Source of the DNA: Lapillicoccus sp.
GTDB taxonomy: Bacteria; Actinomycetota; Actinomycetes; Actinomycetales; Dermatophilaceae
NCBI RefSeq assembly: GCF_025353065.1
Contig: NZ_JANXRJ010000226.1
Span: 1-39,868 of the forward strand
Direction: 5' to 3'
DNA: 39,868 nucleotides
The stretch's first letter is position 1. The number at the start of each line of letters is the position of its first letter. Both the position numbers and the translations under genes were made by a program. Of the stretch, positions 31,037-37,716 are shown piece after piece. A model generated the notes under the pieces. The model saw only the letters and a program-made list of their open reading frames with translations, ran no database searches and was not told the origin of the DNA.

Positions 31037-32068
31037 ATGTCAGCGGATCTGTCGACGGAGCTCGTGACCTACTCCAACCTCGCGCTCTACTCCGCGATGG
31101 CGGTGTTCACGGTCGCGATGCTCCTCTTCGCGTTCCACCTGGCGGCGCTCGGCCCGGAGAAGATGGACCGCTCCGTCGCCGCCAGCCGCCCCCGCAAACC
31201 GGCCCTCGTCGGCGCCGCGGAGGGCGGCGGCTCGGACCTCGACAGCGATGCCGACCTCCCCGCGGGCGACCTCCCGTCCGGCGGTGGCCCGGACGACGAG
31301 CCCGAGACCTCGCTGCGCGCCCGCAAGATGGCCGGGATGGCGATCATGGTGTCGTGGCTCGGCACGCTGCTCGTCGTCAGCTCGGTGGTCATGCGCGGAC
31401 TCGCCGTGATGCGGCCGCCGTGGGGCAACATGTTCGAGTTCGCGGTCGCCGGGGCGGCCGCGGTCGCGCTGGCCTTCTGTATCCTGGTGCGCCGCAACCA
31501 CTGGGAGTGGCTCGGCCTGTTCGTCATCGGGCCGGTCCTGCTGACGCTCGGGCTCGCTCTCTTCGCCTTCTACACCGAGGCCGCCGAGCTCGTCCCGGCC
31601 CTGAAGAGCGTCTGGCTCGTCATCCACGTCACCGTCGCGATCCTCGCGGTCGGCGTCCTCACGATCGGCTTCTCGGTCGGCATCGTCTACCTCGTCAAGA
31701 AGAGGCGCGAGGAGAGCCCGTCCGACCGGCGCAACTTCATGGAGACCCTGCCGTCCGCCGCGCGCCTGGAGCGCACGGCATACGGGCTCAACATGGTGGG
31801 CTTCATCCTGTGGACCTTCACGCTGATCGCCGGGGCGATCTGGGCGCAGAAGGCGTGGAGCTCCTACTGGACGTGGGACCCCAAGGAGGTCTGGACGTTC
31901 GTCATCTGGGTCGTGTACGCCGCCTACATGCACGCGCGGGCGACCGCCGGCTGGGAGCCGCGCAAGGCCATGACGATCGCCCTCGTGGGCTACGTCTGCG
32001 TCATCCTCAACTTCACCCTCGTGAACCTCGTCTTCACCGGGCTGCACAGCTACTCCGGGTTGAAGTAG
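31037..32068 (+). CDS. ccsB: Cytochrome c biogenesis protein CcsB/CcsA (heme handling)
   Basis: About 343 residues with multiple membrane helices. The tryptophan-rich heme-handling signature WSSYWTWDPKEVWTFVIW is present near the C-terminus, with MRPPWGNMFEF as an earlier conserved segment and conserved histidines (VIHVTVA, YMHARA). Partner of ResB in the cytochrome c synthase. ATG 31037 has AAAGGA 8 nt upstream; the in-frame ATG 31031 is only 2 nt from it. Between helices 1 and 2 lies a Gly/Asp-rich cytoplasmic loop of about 50 residues. Confidence 0.92.
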   Translation: MSADLSTELVTYSNLALYSAMAVFTVAMLLFAFHLAALGPEKMDRSVAASRPRKPALVGAAEGGGSDLDSDADLPAGDLPSGGGPDDEPETSLRARKMAGMAIMVSWLGTLLVVSSVVMRGLAVMRPPWGNMFEFAVAGAAAVALAFCILVRRNHWEWLGLFVIGPVLLTLGLALFAFYTEAAELVPALKSVWLVIHVTVAILAVGVLTIGFSVGIVYLVKKRREESPSDRRNFMETLPSAARLERTAYGLNMVGFILWTFTLIAGAIWAQKAWSSYWTWDPKEVWTFVIWVVYAAYMHARATAGWEPRKAMTIALVGYVCVILNFTLVNLVFTGLHSYSGLK

Positions 32069-32083
32069 GCCGCGCGCCGCACC

Positions 32084-32371
32084 ATGAAGAACACCGTCCT
32101 GCGCTTCACCCTGATGCGGCTGATGATCTTCTTCGGCTGCCTGCTCGTCTTCTGGCTGCTCGGCCTGCGGAGCCAGGACCAGCAGCCGTGGCTGCTCCTC
32201 GCCTCGGCCGTGACGTCGGTGATCCTGTCCTACTTCCTGCTACGCCGCGAGCGTGACCGGATGTCCGAGCGGATCGCCGAGACGGTCGACCGGCGTCTGC
32301 AGGCCCGCCGCGAGGGCGTCCACGGTGAGGACGAGGACGCCGAGGACGCCGAGCTCGAGGGCGGCCGCTGA
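32084..32371 (+). CDS. DUF4229 small membrane protein
   Basis: A 95-residue protein with two membrane helices (LMIFFGCLLVFWLLGL and WLLLASAVTSVILSYFLL) and an acidic C-terminal tail (EDEDAEDAELEGG). This matches the DUF4229 family of actinobacteria, commonly near ccs and men genes as far as I recall. Function unknown. Last plus-strand gene before hairpin HP2a. Confidence 0.82.
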   Translation: MKNTVLRFTLMRLMIFFGCLLVFWLLGLRSQDQQPWLLLASAVTSVILSYFLLRRERDRMSERIAETVDRRLQARREGVHGEDEDAEDAELEGGR

Positions 32372-32396
32372 CCCCTGACCCGCCACCCCCCTGCTG

Positions 32397-32471
32397 CGTT
32401 CCAAACACACGTTTTGTCAAGTCTCAGGCCCCCCGGATGCTGGAGACTGAACAAAACGTGTGCTTGGAACG
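32397..32471. repeat. Hairpin HP2a
   Basis: The arms at 32397-32425 and 32443-32471 match at 26 of 29 positions around a 17-nt loop. Core: CACACGTTTTGT paired with ACAAAACGTGTG. Compared with HP2b, 31 of 34 left-arm bases are identical. Its right arm ends 12 nt before the stop of the minus-strand AbiEi-like gene, the same layout as HP1b. Confidence 0.88.
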
Positions 32472-32483
32472 GGGAAGGGGGGC

Positions 32484-33515
32484 TCACGTGAGCCGAAGGC
32501 CCTCGTCCGGGAGCAGGCGGAACGATCCGGTGAACCGAGACGCCGAGCCCACCTGACGTCGTTCGCGCACCCGGCGTCGGATCAGCTCGCTTTCGTGCAG
32601 CAGATGGTGCAGGCCGAATCGGACGCGTTCCAGACCGAGGTCACCCACTCGGTCGAACCGGTCCTTCTCCGCCTCCCACGCGGACGCCGCATCCACCACC
32701 CCGTCCTTCGGCAGGGCGTATTTCGTCTTGCCGTCGATCTCGAGGACCGTGCCCTCGTCCTCCCACCCGGCGTCAGCCCGGGCGACGAACGTCTTTCGGG
32801 CGTCGAGGATGATCAGCTGCGGTGTCGGTGGATCGATCTCCCAGTCGTCGAACTTCACCGCAGCGAAGGACTCCAGCCATGACTCCCGTCGACCGTCGAC
32901 CAAGGGCGCGGCGACGTCGGCCCTCATGGCCCGCCCCTTCCAGTGGCACTGCATGGCGAGCTCGGCGGTGATGTCATCGGGAGTGGCCAGTCGGAGATGC
33001 AGCGCCGCGTCGGCAATGGGCACGCTCACCTCGGCGCGAAACATCCGTAGGCAGTCCGCGACGGTGCGTGACACCGTCGTGACGAGGAGCTCCGACACGA
33101 TGTCCACGTCCGTGTCGTAGGAGTCGGCGTGATGGATCCAGAGACCACGACGACGACGGGTGCGGGCAACTCGGCGCTCGAGATCCGTCAGGTGAATGGT
33201 GTCGACCGGCCCGAGCGGCAGAGGAAGGCCGAGGGCTGCCGCCGCAGTCAGATGGCTGACGACGTAACCCGGCCCACGCATACTCAGGGCCGCTCGGGCT
33301 GATAGCAAGGCGTGGGCGGCACGCTGCCGTGGCGCAACTGGCGTGGCCAGCTCGTACAGGCCGTTCCGCACTCGCCTCACGGTGCCCGATCGGACGAGCC
33401 CCCGGAGCCGGTAGTCGCTGAGCCCCAGCGTGAGTGCGTCGACTCGGGTGAAGACGGGGGGTAGCTCCGGGTGCTCCATCTGCCCGAGGATGTCGAGCAT
33501 TCTCGGGCGCGTCAC
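32484..33515 (-). CDS. AbiEi-like winged-helix protein with PD-(D/E)XK-like C-terminal domain
   Basis: A 343-residue paralogue of the protein at 23197-24225. N-terminal winged helix: LPPVFTRVDALTLGLSDYRLRGLVRSGTVRRVRNGLYELA. Central TVSRTVADCLRMFR...IADAALHLR. C-terminal motifs: RESWLES (210-216), FVARADAGW (243-251), EIDGKTKY (259-266) and EAEKDRFDRVGDLGLERVRF (281-300). Spacing of these motifs matches the paralogue, pointing to conserved catalytic residues (E, D, ExD...K). There is no adjacent toxin gene. Possible activity: DNA cleavage, perhaps at its own hairpins; alternatively a solitary antitoxin-like regulator. Start ATG 33515, with ATG 33479 also possible. Confidence 0.77.
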   Translation of the reverse strand: MTRPRMLDILGQMEHPELPPVFTRVDALTLGLSDYRLRGLVRSGTVRRVRNGLYELATPVAPRQRAAHALLSARAALSMRGPGYVVSHLTAAAALGLPLPLGPVDTIHLTDLERRVARTRRRRGLWIHHADSYDTDVDIVSELLVTTVSRTVADCLRMFRAEVSVPIADAALHLRLATPDDITAELAMQCHWKGRAMRADVAAPLVDGRRESWLESFAAVKFDDWEIDPPTPQLIILDARKTFVARADAGWEDEGTVLEIDGKTKYALPKDGVVDAASAWEAEKDRFDRVGDLGLERVRFGLHHLLHESELIRRRVRERRQVGSASRFTGSFRLLPDEGLRLT

Positions 33516-33530
33516 CGGGCAGGACGTGGC

Positions 33531-33570
33531 CTGTGGATAGTGGGACGAACGACGGGGGCCCTGTGGACAG
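33531..33570 (-). promoter_or_regulatory. Paired TGTGGAY sites upstream of AbiEi-like gene 2
   Basis: CTGTGGATA (33531) and CTGTGGACA (33561), 30 bp apart. They match the pair upstream of AbiEi-like gene 1 in sequence and spacing. The flanking GTGGGA is shared too. Confidence 0.42.
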
Positions 33571-33578
33571 ACTCACCG

Positions 33579-33651
33579 GTTCCAAGCACACGTTTTGTCA
33601 AGTCTCCGGCCCTGGGGGCCGGCAGAACTTAACAAAACGGGTGTTTGGAAC
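33579..33651. repeat. Hairpin HP2b
   Basis: The arms at 33579-33612 and 33617-33651 pair along most of their length, with a short loop after CCGGCC/GGCCGG. It lies 63 bp upstream of the AbiEi-like start codon and 19 bp from the menA stop. Confidence 0.88.
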
Positions 33652-33670
33652 GCAAAGGGGGAGAGGGGGG

Positions 33671-34633
33671 TCAGAGGTGGGGGGCGGCGGCGATGCCGAC
33701 GGCCAGCAGGGCCGACCAGACGAGCTGGAAGCGGCCGGTCCCCGCGAGGACGGGGATGAGGTCGCGGCCGGTGGCGCCGGAGCGCAGGACCCGCAGCAGC
33801 GGCCGGGCCAGCCCGTATGCCGCGAGCGCGAGGAGCGCCGTCGGCGCACCGGCGGCGGCCCCACCCCCGACGCCACCACCCCCGGCACCCGCTCCACCGC
33901 CGGCTCCACCGCCGGTGCCGGTCCAGCCCAGCGCGGCGCAGCCGAGCACCACGACGAGCGACACGGCGACGAGGGCGAGGTAGAGCCGGCGCGTGCCCCG
34001 GTCACCGAGCCGGACCGCCAGCGTCCGCTTCCCGTGCTCGACGTCGGTGGGGATGTCACGCAGGTTGTTGGCGACGAGGATCGCGGACGCGAGGGCGCCG
34101 ACGCCGACCGATCCGAGGGCGCCGGTCCAGGTCACGCCCCCCTCCTGGACGTATTCGCTGCCGAGGGTCGCCACGAGCCCGAAGAACACGAAGACGAAGA
34201 CCTCGCCGAGACCGCGATAGCCGTAGGGCCGCGACCCGCCCGTGTAGTACCAGGCGGCGACGATGCAGACCGCGCCGACGAGGAGCAGCCACCACGCCTG
34301 GCTGATCGCCACCAGGGTGAGCCCTGCGAGCCCCGCGAGCCCGAAGAAGCCGAAGGCCGCGACCTTCACCTCGCCCGGCGCCGCGAGCCGCTGTCCGACC
34401 AGCCGGATCGGCCCGACCCGGACCTCGTCGGTGCCGCGGATCCCGTCGGAGTAGTCGTTCGCGTAGTTGACCCCGATCTGCAGGGCCAGTGACACGACGA
34501 GGGCGAGGACCACCTCGGCCCAGCCGGCCCGCCCGACGGCGTATGCCGCGCCGGTGCCGACCGCGACGGGGGAGAAGGCGACGGGGAGCGTGCGGGGGCG
34601 GGCGCCGCCCACCCACTCGGAGAAGCTGGCCAA
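33671..34633 (-). CDS. menA: 1,4-dihydroxy-2-naphthoate polyprenyltransferase
   Basis: A UbiA-family membrane prenyltransferase of about 320 residues making demethylmenaquinone. The first Asp-rich motif reads NYANDYSDGIRGTD and the second is in NNLRDIPTDVEHGKRTLAVRLG. Eight or nine hydrophobic segments are evident. The start is TTG 34633, with GAAAGAG 6 nt upstream; no ATG or GTG lies near the family N-terminus SFSEWVGGARPRTLP. Between two late helices lies a Gly/Ala-rich insert (GTGGGAGGGAGAGGGGVGGG) of about 25 residues. The operon runs menE, PLDc_N, menA. Confidence 0.9.
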   Translation of the reverse strand: MASFSEWVGGARPRTLPVAFSPVAVGTGAAYAVGRAGWAEVVLALVVSLALQIGVNYANDYSDGIRGTDEVRVGPIRLVGQRLAAPGEVKVAAFGFFGLAGLAGLTLVAISQAWWLLLVGAVCIVAAWYYTGGSRPYGYRGLGEVFVFVFFGLVATLGSEYVQEGGVTWTGALGSVGVGALASAILVANNLRDIPTDVEHGKRTLAVRLGDRGTRRLYLALVAVSLVVVLGCAALGWTGTGGGAGGGAGAGGGGVGGGAAAGAPTALLALAAYGLARPLLRVLRSGATGRDLIPVLAGTGRFQLVWSALLAVGIAAAPHL

Positions 34634-34707
34634 CGCGGCTCTTTCGTCAGGGGACTTCGGGATCGGGGGGTGCCGCCTCGGTGGTGCTGGTGACGCGGGC
34701 GAGGAGG

Positions 34708-34962
34708 TCAGAGACCGCGCAGGAAGTCCGGGTCGTCCTCGGGGCCCTTGGGCCCGGACACCGGCCGCCGTCTCGGCGGCACGCTGCGTTCGCGGCCGGT
34801 GATGAGCCAGGCGATGGGACCGATCCACGGGATGAGGATCACGAGGACGATCCAGAAGATCTTGGGGATGTGCTTGACCTGGTCGTCGGGGGTCTGGATG
34901 CAGTCCACGAGGGCGTAGATCGTCAGCGCGAGGCTCAGCAGGGGAACGACGAAACGCAGCAT
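34708..34962 (-). CDS. PLDc_N domain small membrane protein
   Basis: An 84-residue protein with two membrane helices (RFVVPLLSLALTIYALVDC and IFWIVLVILIPWIGPIAWLITGR), typical of the phospholipase D nuclease N-terminal (PLDc_N) family. The hydrophilic tail PRRRPVSGPKGPEDDPDFLRGL is actinobacterial. The ATG overlaps the menE stop (TGATG), with AGGAGG 5 nt before it. Function unknown; position suggests a link to menaquinone synthesis. Confidence 0.87.
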   Translation of the reverse strand: MLRFVVPLLSLALTIYALVDCIQTPDDQVKHIPKIFWIVLVILIPWIGPIAWLITGRERSVPPRRRPVSGPKGPEDDPDFLRGL

Positions 34963-36170
34963 CAGCTCCTCCTCCCTGGTCCGGGCTCCATTGTCTCATC
35001 CTCGGCCTGCGCCTCGAACGCGGCGACGAGGGCGCGGCGGTCGGGTTTGCCGGGTCCCCGCTGGGGGATCCCGTCCACGATGAGGACCCGACGCGGGAGG
35101 GCGTGGTCCGGCAGCAGGCCCCGCAGGCACTCCCGCACCTCGGGGAGCGTCAGCACCGGCGCGCCGTGCTGCAGGGTCAGGGCGGCGGACACCGCCTCCC
35201 CCCAGACCGGGTGGCTGCTGCCCACGACCACCGCGTCGCGGACGCCCGGGACGTAGCGGACGATCGCGTCCTCGACGGCGCCCGGGGCCACCTTCAGGCC
35301 CCCGGTGTTGATGAAGTCGTCGGCCCGGCCGGTGATCCGGAGCAGCCCGTCCTCGCCGAACTCCCCGAGGTCGTCGGTGCGGAACCACCGCGTGCCGTCG
35401 GCGTCGACGGTGAACACGTCCGCGGTGAGGCCCGGCTGGCCGAGGTAGCCGTGCGCGACGGTCGCCCCCCCGAGGACGACGTGGTGGTCGTTGTCGATGT
35501 GCACCTGGCTGACGGGGAGCGGGGACCCGTCGTAGACGCAGCCCCCGGCCGTCTCGCTCATGCCGTAGGTGCGGACCAGACAGATGCCGGCCGCCCGCGC
35601 AGCGGCGAGCACCGTCTCCGGTGTCGCAGCCCCACCCACCAGGACCCCGTCGTATGCCGCGAGGGCGGCGACGCCCGCCGGGTCGTCGAGCAGCCGGGTC
35701 ATCTGGGTCGGGACGAGTGCGGTGTAGCACCGACCCGGTGCCCGCTGCCGCAGCGCGCCGGTGGCGTCGACGAATCCCCCTGCGGTGAAACCGTCCTCGA
35801 TGTCGAGGAACTCCGGTGTCGTGCCCGCGACGAGCGACCGCACGAGCACCTGGATCCCGGCGATGTGGGTGGCCGGCATGGCGAGCAGCCAGCTGCCGAC
35901 GCCACCGAGCACCTCGTGGGTGGCCGTCGCGGAGGCGACGAGGTTGTCGACGGTGAGCAGGGCACGCTTGGCCATCCCGGTCGAGCCCGAGGTCCCGACC
36001 ACGAGGGCGAGGCGGTCGGGCAGGTGGGTGTCGGACGCGAGGTGCGGGGCGGGGCCCTCGGCGGCATACGGGGCGACGGGGGCGGATCCTCCGAGCGCGA
36101 CCTCGAGCGGGGCCATGACGGCGGCCGCGCGCCGGCCCGCTCCGATGGCGAGCGCCTGCGGTGCGGTCAT
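34962..36170 (-). CDS. menE: O-succinylbenzoate-CoA ligase
   Basis: An adenylate-forming enzyme of 402 residues, making OSB-CoA for menaquinone. The P-loop reads LVVGTSGSTGMAKRALLT; the A5-type motif RTYGMSETAGGCVYDG; the hinge motif WFRTDDLGEFGEDGLLRITGRADDFINTGG; and the C-terminal catalytic lysine lies in QRGPGKPDRRAL. It is shorter than typical MenE (about 450), mainly by a reduced N-terminal domain. A TAGGCT box ends 7 nt before ATG 36170, so the transcript may be leaderless. Confidence 0.9.
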   Translation of the reverse strand: MTAPQALAIGAGRRAAAVMAPLEVALGGSAPVAPYAAEGPAPHLASDTHLPDRLALVVGTSGSTGMAKRALLTVDNLVASATATHEVLGGVGSWLLAMPATHIAGIQVLVRSLVAGTTPEFLDIEDGFTAGGFVDATGALRQRAPGRCYTALVPTQMTRLLDDPAGVAALAAYDGVLVGGAATPETVLAAARAAGICLVRTYGMSETAGGCVYDGSPLPVSQVHIDNDHHVVLGGATVAHGYLGQPGLTADVFTVDADGTRWFRTDDLGEFGEDGLLRITGRADDFINTGGLKVAPGAVEDAIVRYVPGVRDAVVVGSSHPVWGEAVSAALTLQHGAPVLTLPEVRECLRGLLPDHALPRRVLIVDGIPQRGPGKPDRRALVAAFEAQAEDETMEPGPGRRS

Positions 36171-36177
36171 GGACGGG

Positions 36178-36183
36178 AGCCTA
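36178..36183 (-). promoter_or_regulatory. Candidate -10 box (TAGGCT) for leaderless menE
   Basis: On the minus strand TAGGCT (TANNNT) ends 7 nt before ATG 36170, with no Shine-Dalgarno sequence between them. Confidence 0.42.
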
Positions 36184-36234
36184 CGTCCGCCCCGGCCGGA
36201 GCTCCCGGGAGGGGCGAGCCTTAGCGGTGACTGG

Positions 36235-37638
36235 TCAGGGCCGGCGGGTCATCGACAGCACGTCGAGGGCGGCGTCGAGCTGCTCCTCGGTGACCTTGCC
36301 GTCGGCGACGAAACCCTTGTCGATGACGACCTGCCGGATCGTCTTCCCCTCCTTCAGCGCCGTCTTCGCGACGGCCGCCGCGTTCTCGTAGCCGAGGAAG
36401 CGATTGAGCGGCGTGACGATGCTCGGGGAGCTCTCGGCCAACATCCGCGAGTGGTCCTCGTGGGCGACGATCCCATCGACGCACCGGTCGGCGAGGACGC
36501 GAGCAGCGTTGGCCAGCAGGCGGATCGACTCGAGGACGTTGCGGGCCATCACCGGCATCATCACGTTCAGCTCGAACGTGCCCTGCAGGCCGGCCACCGC
36601 GATGGTCGTGTCGTTGCCGATGACCTGCGCGCACACCATGACGGTGGCCTCGCAGATGACGGGGTTGACCTTGCCCGGCATGATCGACGAGCCCGGCTGC
36701 AGGTCGGGGATCGCGATCTCTCCCAGGCCTGCCCGCGGACCGGAGCCCATCCAGCGCAGGTCGTTGCAGATCTTCGTCAGGCTGACCGCGGTGGTCTTGA
36801 GGGCGCCGCTCGCCTCGACGAGCCCGTCGCGTGCACCCTGGGCCTCGAAGTGGTTCCGTGCTTCGGTGAGGGGCAGCCCCGTCTCCGTGGCCAGCAGCCC
36901 GATCACCCTCTCCGCAAAGCCTCGTGGCGTGTTGATGCCGGTGCCGACGGCGGTGCCGCCGAGGGGGAGCTCCGCGACCCGGGGGAGGGTCGCCTCGACG
37001 CGCTCCACGGCATACCGGATCTGGGCGGCATACCCCCCGAACTCCTGGCCCATCGTCACCGGGGTCGCGTCCATCAGGTGGGTGCGGCCGGCCTTCACCA
37101 CGCCGTCGAGCTCGACGGCCTTGCGCTCCAGCGACTCGGCGAGGTGGACGAGCCCCGGCACGAGGTCGTCGACGAGCGCGGCCGTGGTGGCGAGGTGGAC
37201 GGCCGTCGGGAAGACGTCGTTGCTGCTCTGCGAGGCGTTGACGTGGTCGTTGGGGTGGACCGGTCTGCCGAGGGCGTTCGTGGCCAGCGTCGCCACGACC
37301 TCGTTGGTGTTCATGTTGCTCGAGGTGCCCGAGCCGGTCTGGAAGGTGTCGATGGGGAACTCGGCGTCGCGGCTGCCACTGGCGACCTCCGCGGCTGCCG
37401 CGACGATCGCCTGGGCGACGTCGGCCTCGATGACGCCGAGCTCGGTGTTGACCCGCGCCGCGGCGCCCTTGACCCGCCCCAGGGCGGCGATGAGGGCCGG
37501 CTCGATCGGCGTCCCCGAGATGGGGAAGTTCTCGACCGCCCGCTGGGTCTGCGCCTGCCACAACGCTTCTCGCGGGACGCGCACCTCGCCCATGGTGTCG
37601 TGCTCGATCCGGTATGCCGTGTCGTCGCTGCCGCTCAT
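36235..37638 (-). CDS. fumC: Class II fumarate hydratase
   Basis: Interconverts fumarate and malate in the TCA cycle. A 467-residue fumarase/aspartase-family protein: [43 protein letters not shown], and the family signature [11 protein letters not shown] are all visible in order. The C-terminal small domain [15 protein letters not shown] is complete. The start is ATG 37638; the same frame stays open far upstream, but there it runs antisense to malQ. Divergent from malQ. Confidence 0.95.
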   Translation of the reverse strand: MSGSDDTAYRIEHDTMGEVRVPREALWQAQTQRAVENFPISGTPIEPALIAALGRVKGAAARVNTELGVIEADVAQAIVAAAAEVASGSRDAEFPIDTFQTGSGTSSNMNTNEVVATLATNALGRPVHPNDHVNASQSSNDVFPTAVHLATTAALVDDLVPGLVHLAESLERKAVELDGVVKAGRTHLMDATPVTMGQEFGGYAAQIRYAVERVEATLPRVAELPLGGTAVGTGINTPRGFAERVIGLLATETGLPLTEARNHFEAQGARDGLVEASGALKTTAVSLTKICNDLRWMGSGPRAGLGEIAIPDLQPGSSIMPGKVNPVICEATVMVCAQVIGNDTTIAVAGLQGTFELNVMMPVMARNVLESIRLLANAARVLADRCVDGIVAHEDHSRMLAESSPSIVTPLNRFLGYENAAAVAKTALKEGKTIRQVVIDKGFVADGKVTEEQLDAALDVLSMTRRP

Positions 37639-37644
37639 GGTCCC

Positions 37645-37650
37645 AGTCTC
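37645..37650 (-). promoter_or_regulatory. Possible -10 box (GAGACT) for fumC
   Basis: GAGACT ends 6 nt before ATG 37638 and keeps A2 and T6, but is a poor TANNNT match. It is weaker than the other leaderless candidates. Confidence 0.25.
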
Positions 37651-37704
37651 CCCCGCCAGGCGACCCCGGCGGAACGCGCCCCCACCGCCTCGCTGCCCGG
37701 CTGG

Positions 37705-37710
37705 CAGGAT
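37705..37710 (+). promoter_or_regulatory. Candidate -10 box (CAGGAT) for leaderless malQ
   Basis: CAGGAT ends 6 nt before ATG 37717. No Shine-Dalgarno site is visible in the 6-nt gap. Confidence 0.38.
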
Positions 37711-37716
37711 GCACGC

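Larger units (their letters stand above)
32397..33651 (-). mobile_element. Candidate hairpin-bounded AbiEi/nuclease cassette 2
   Basis: A single gene flanked by two near-identical palindromes (HP2a, HP2b), set in the convergent gap between DUF4229 and menA. The hairpins differ in sequence from the HP1 family, while the gene is homologous to that in cassette 1. Each palindrome family appears only around its own gene in this window. Mobility is inferred. Confidence 0.5.

Noticed and set aside
32397-32471. HP2a as an ordinary intrinsic terminator
   Set aside because: It lacks a T-tract, and its near-identical copy HP2b lies upstream of the same gene. A terminator role as a side effect cannot be excluded.
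33531-33570. DnaA boxes or a replication origin
   Set aside because: The TGTGGATA/TGTGGACA sites are few, degenerate and linked to the AbiEi-like gene start; there is no dnaA, dnaN or AT-rich unwinding region.
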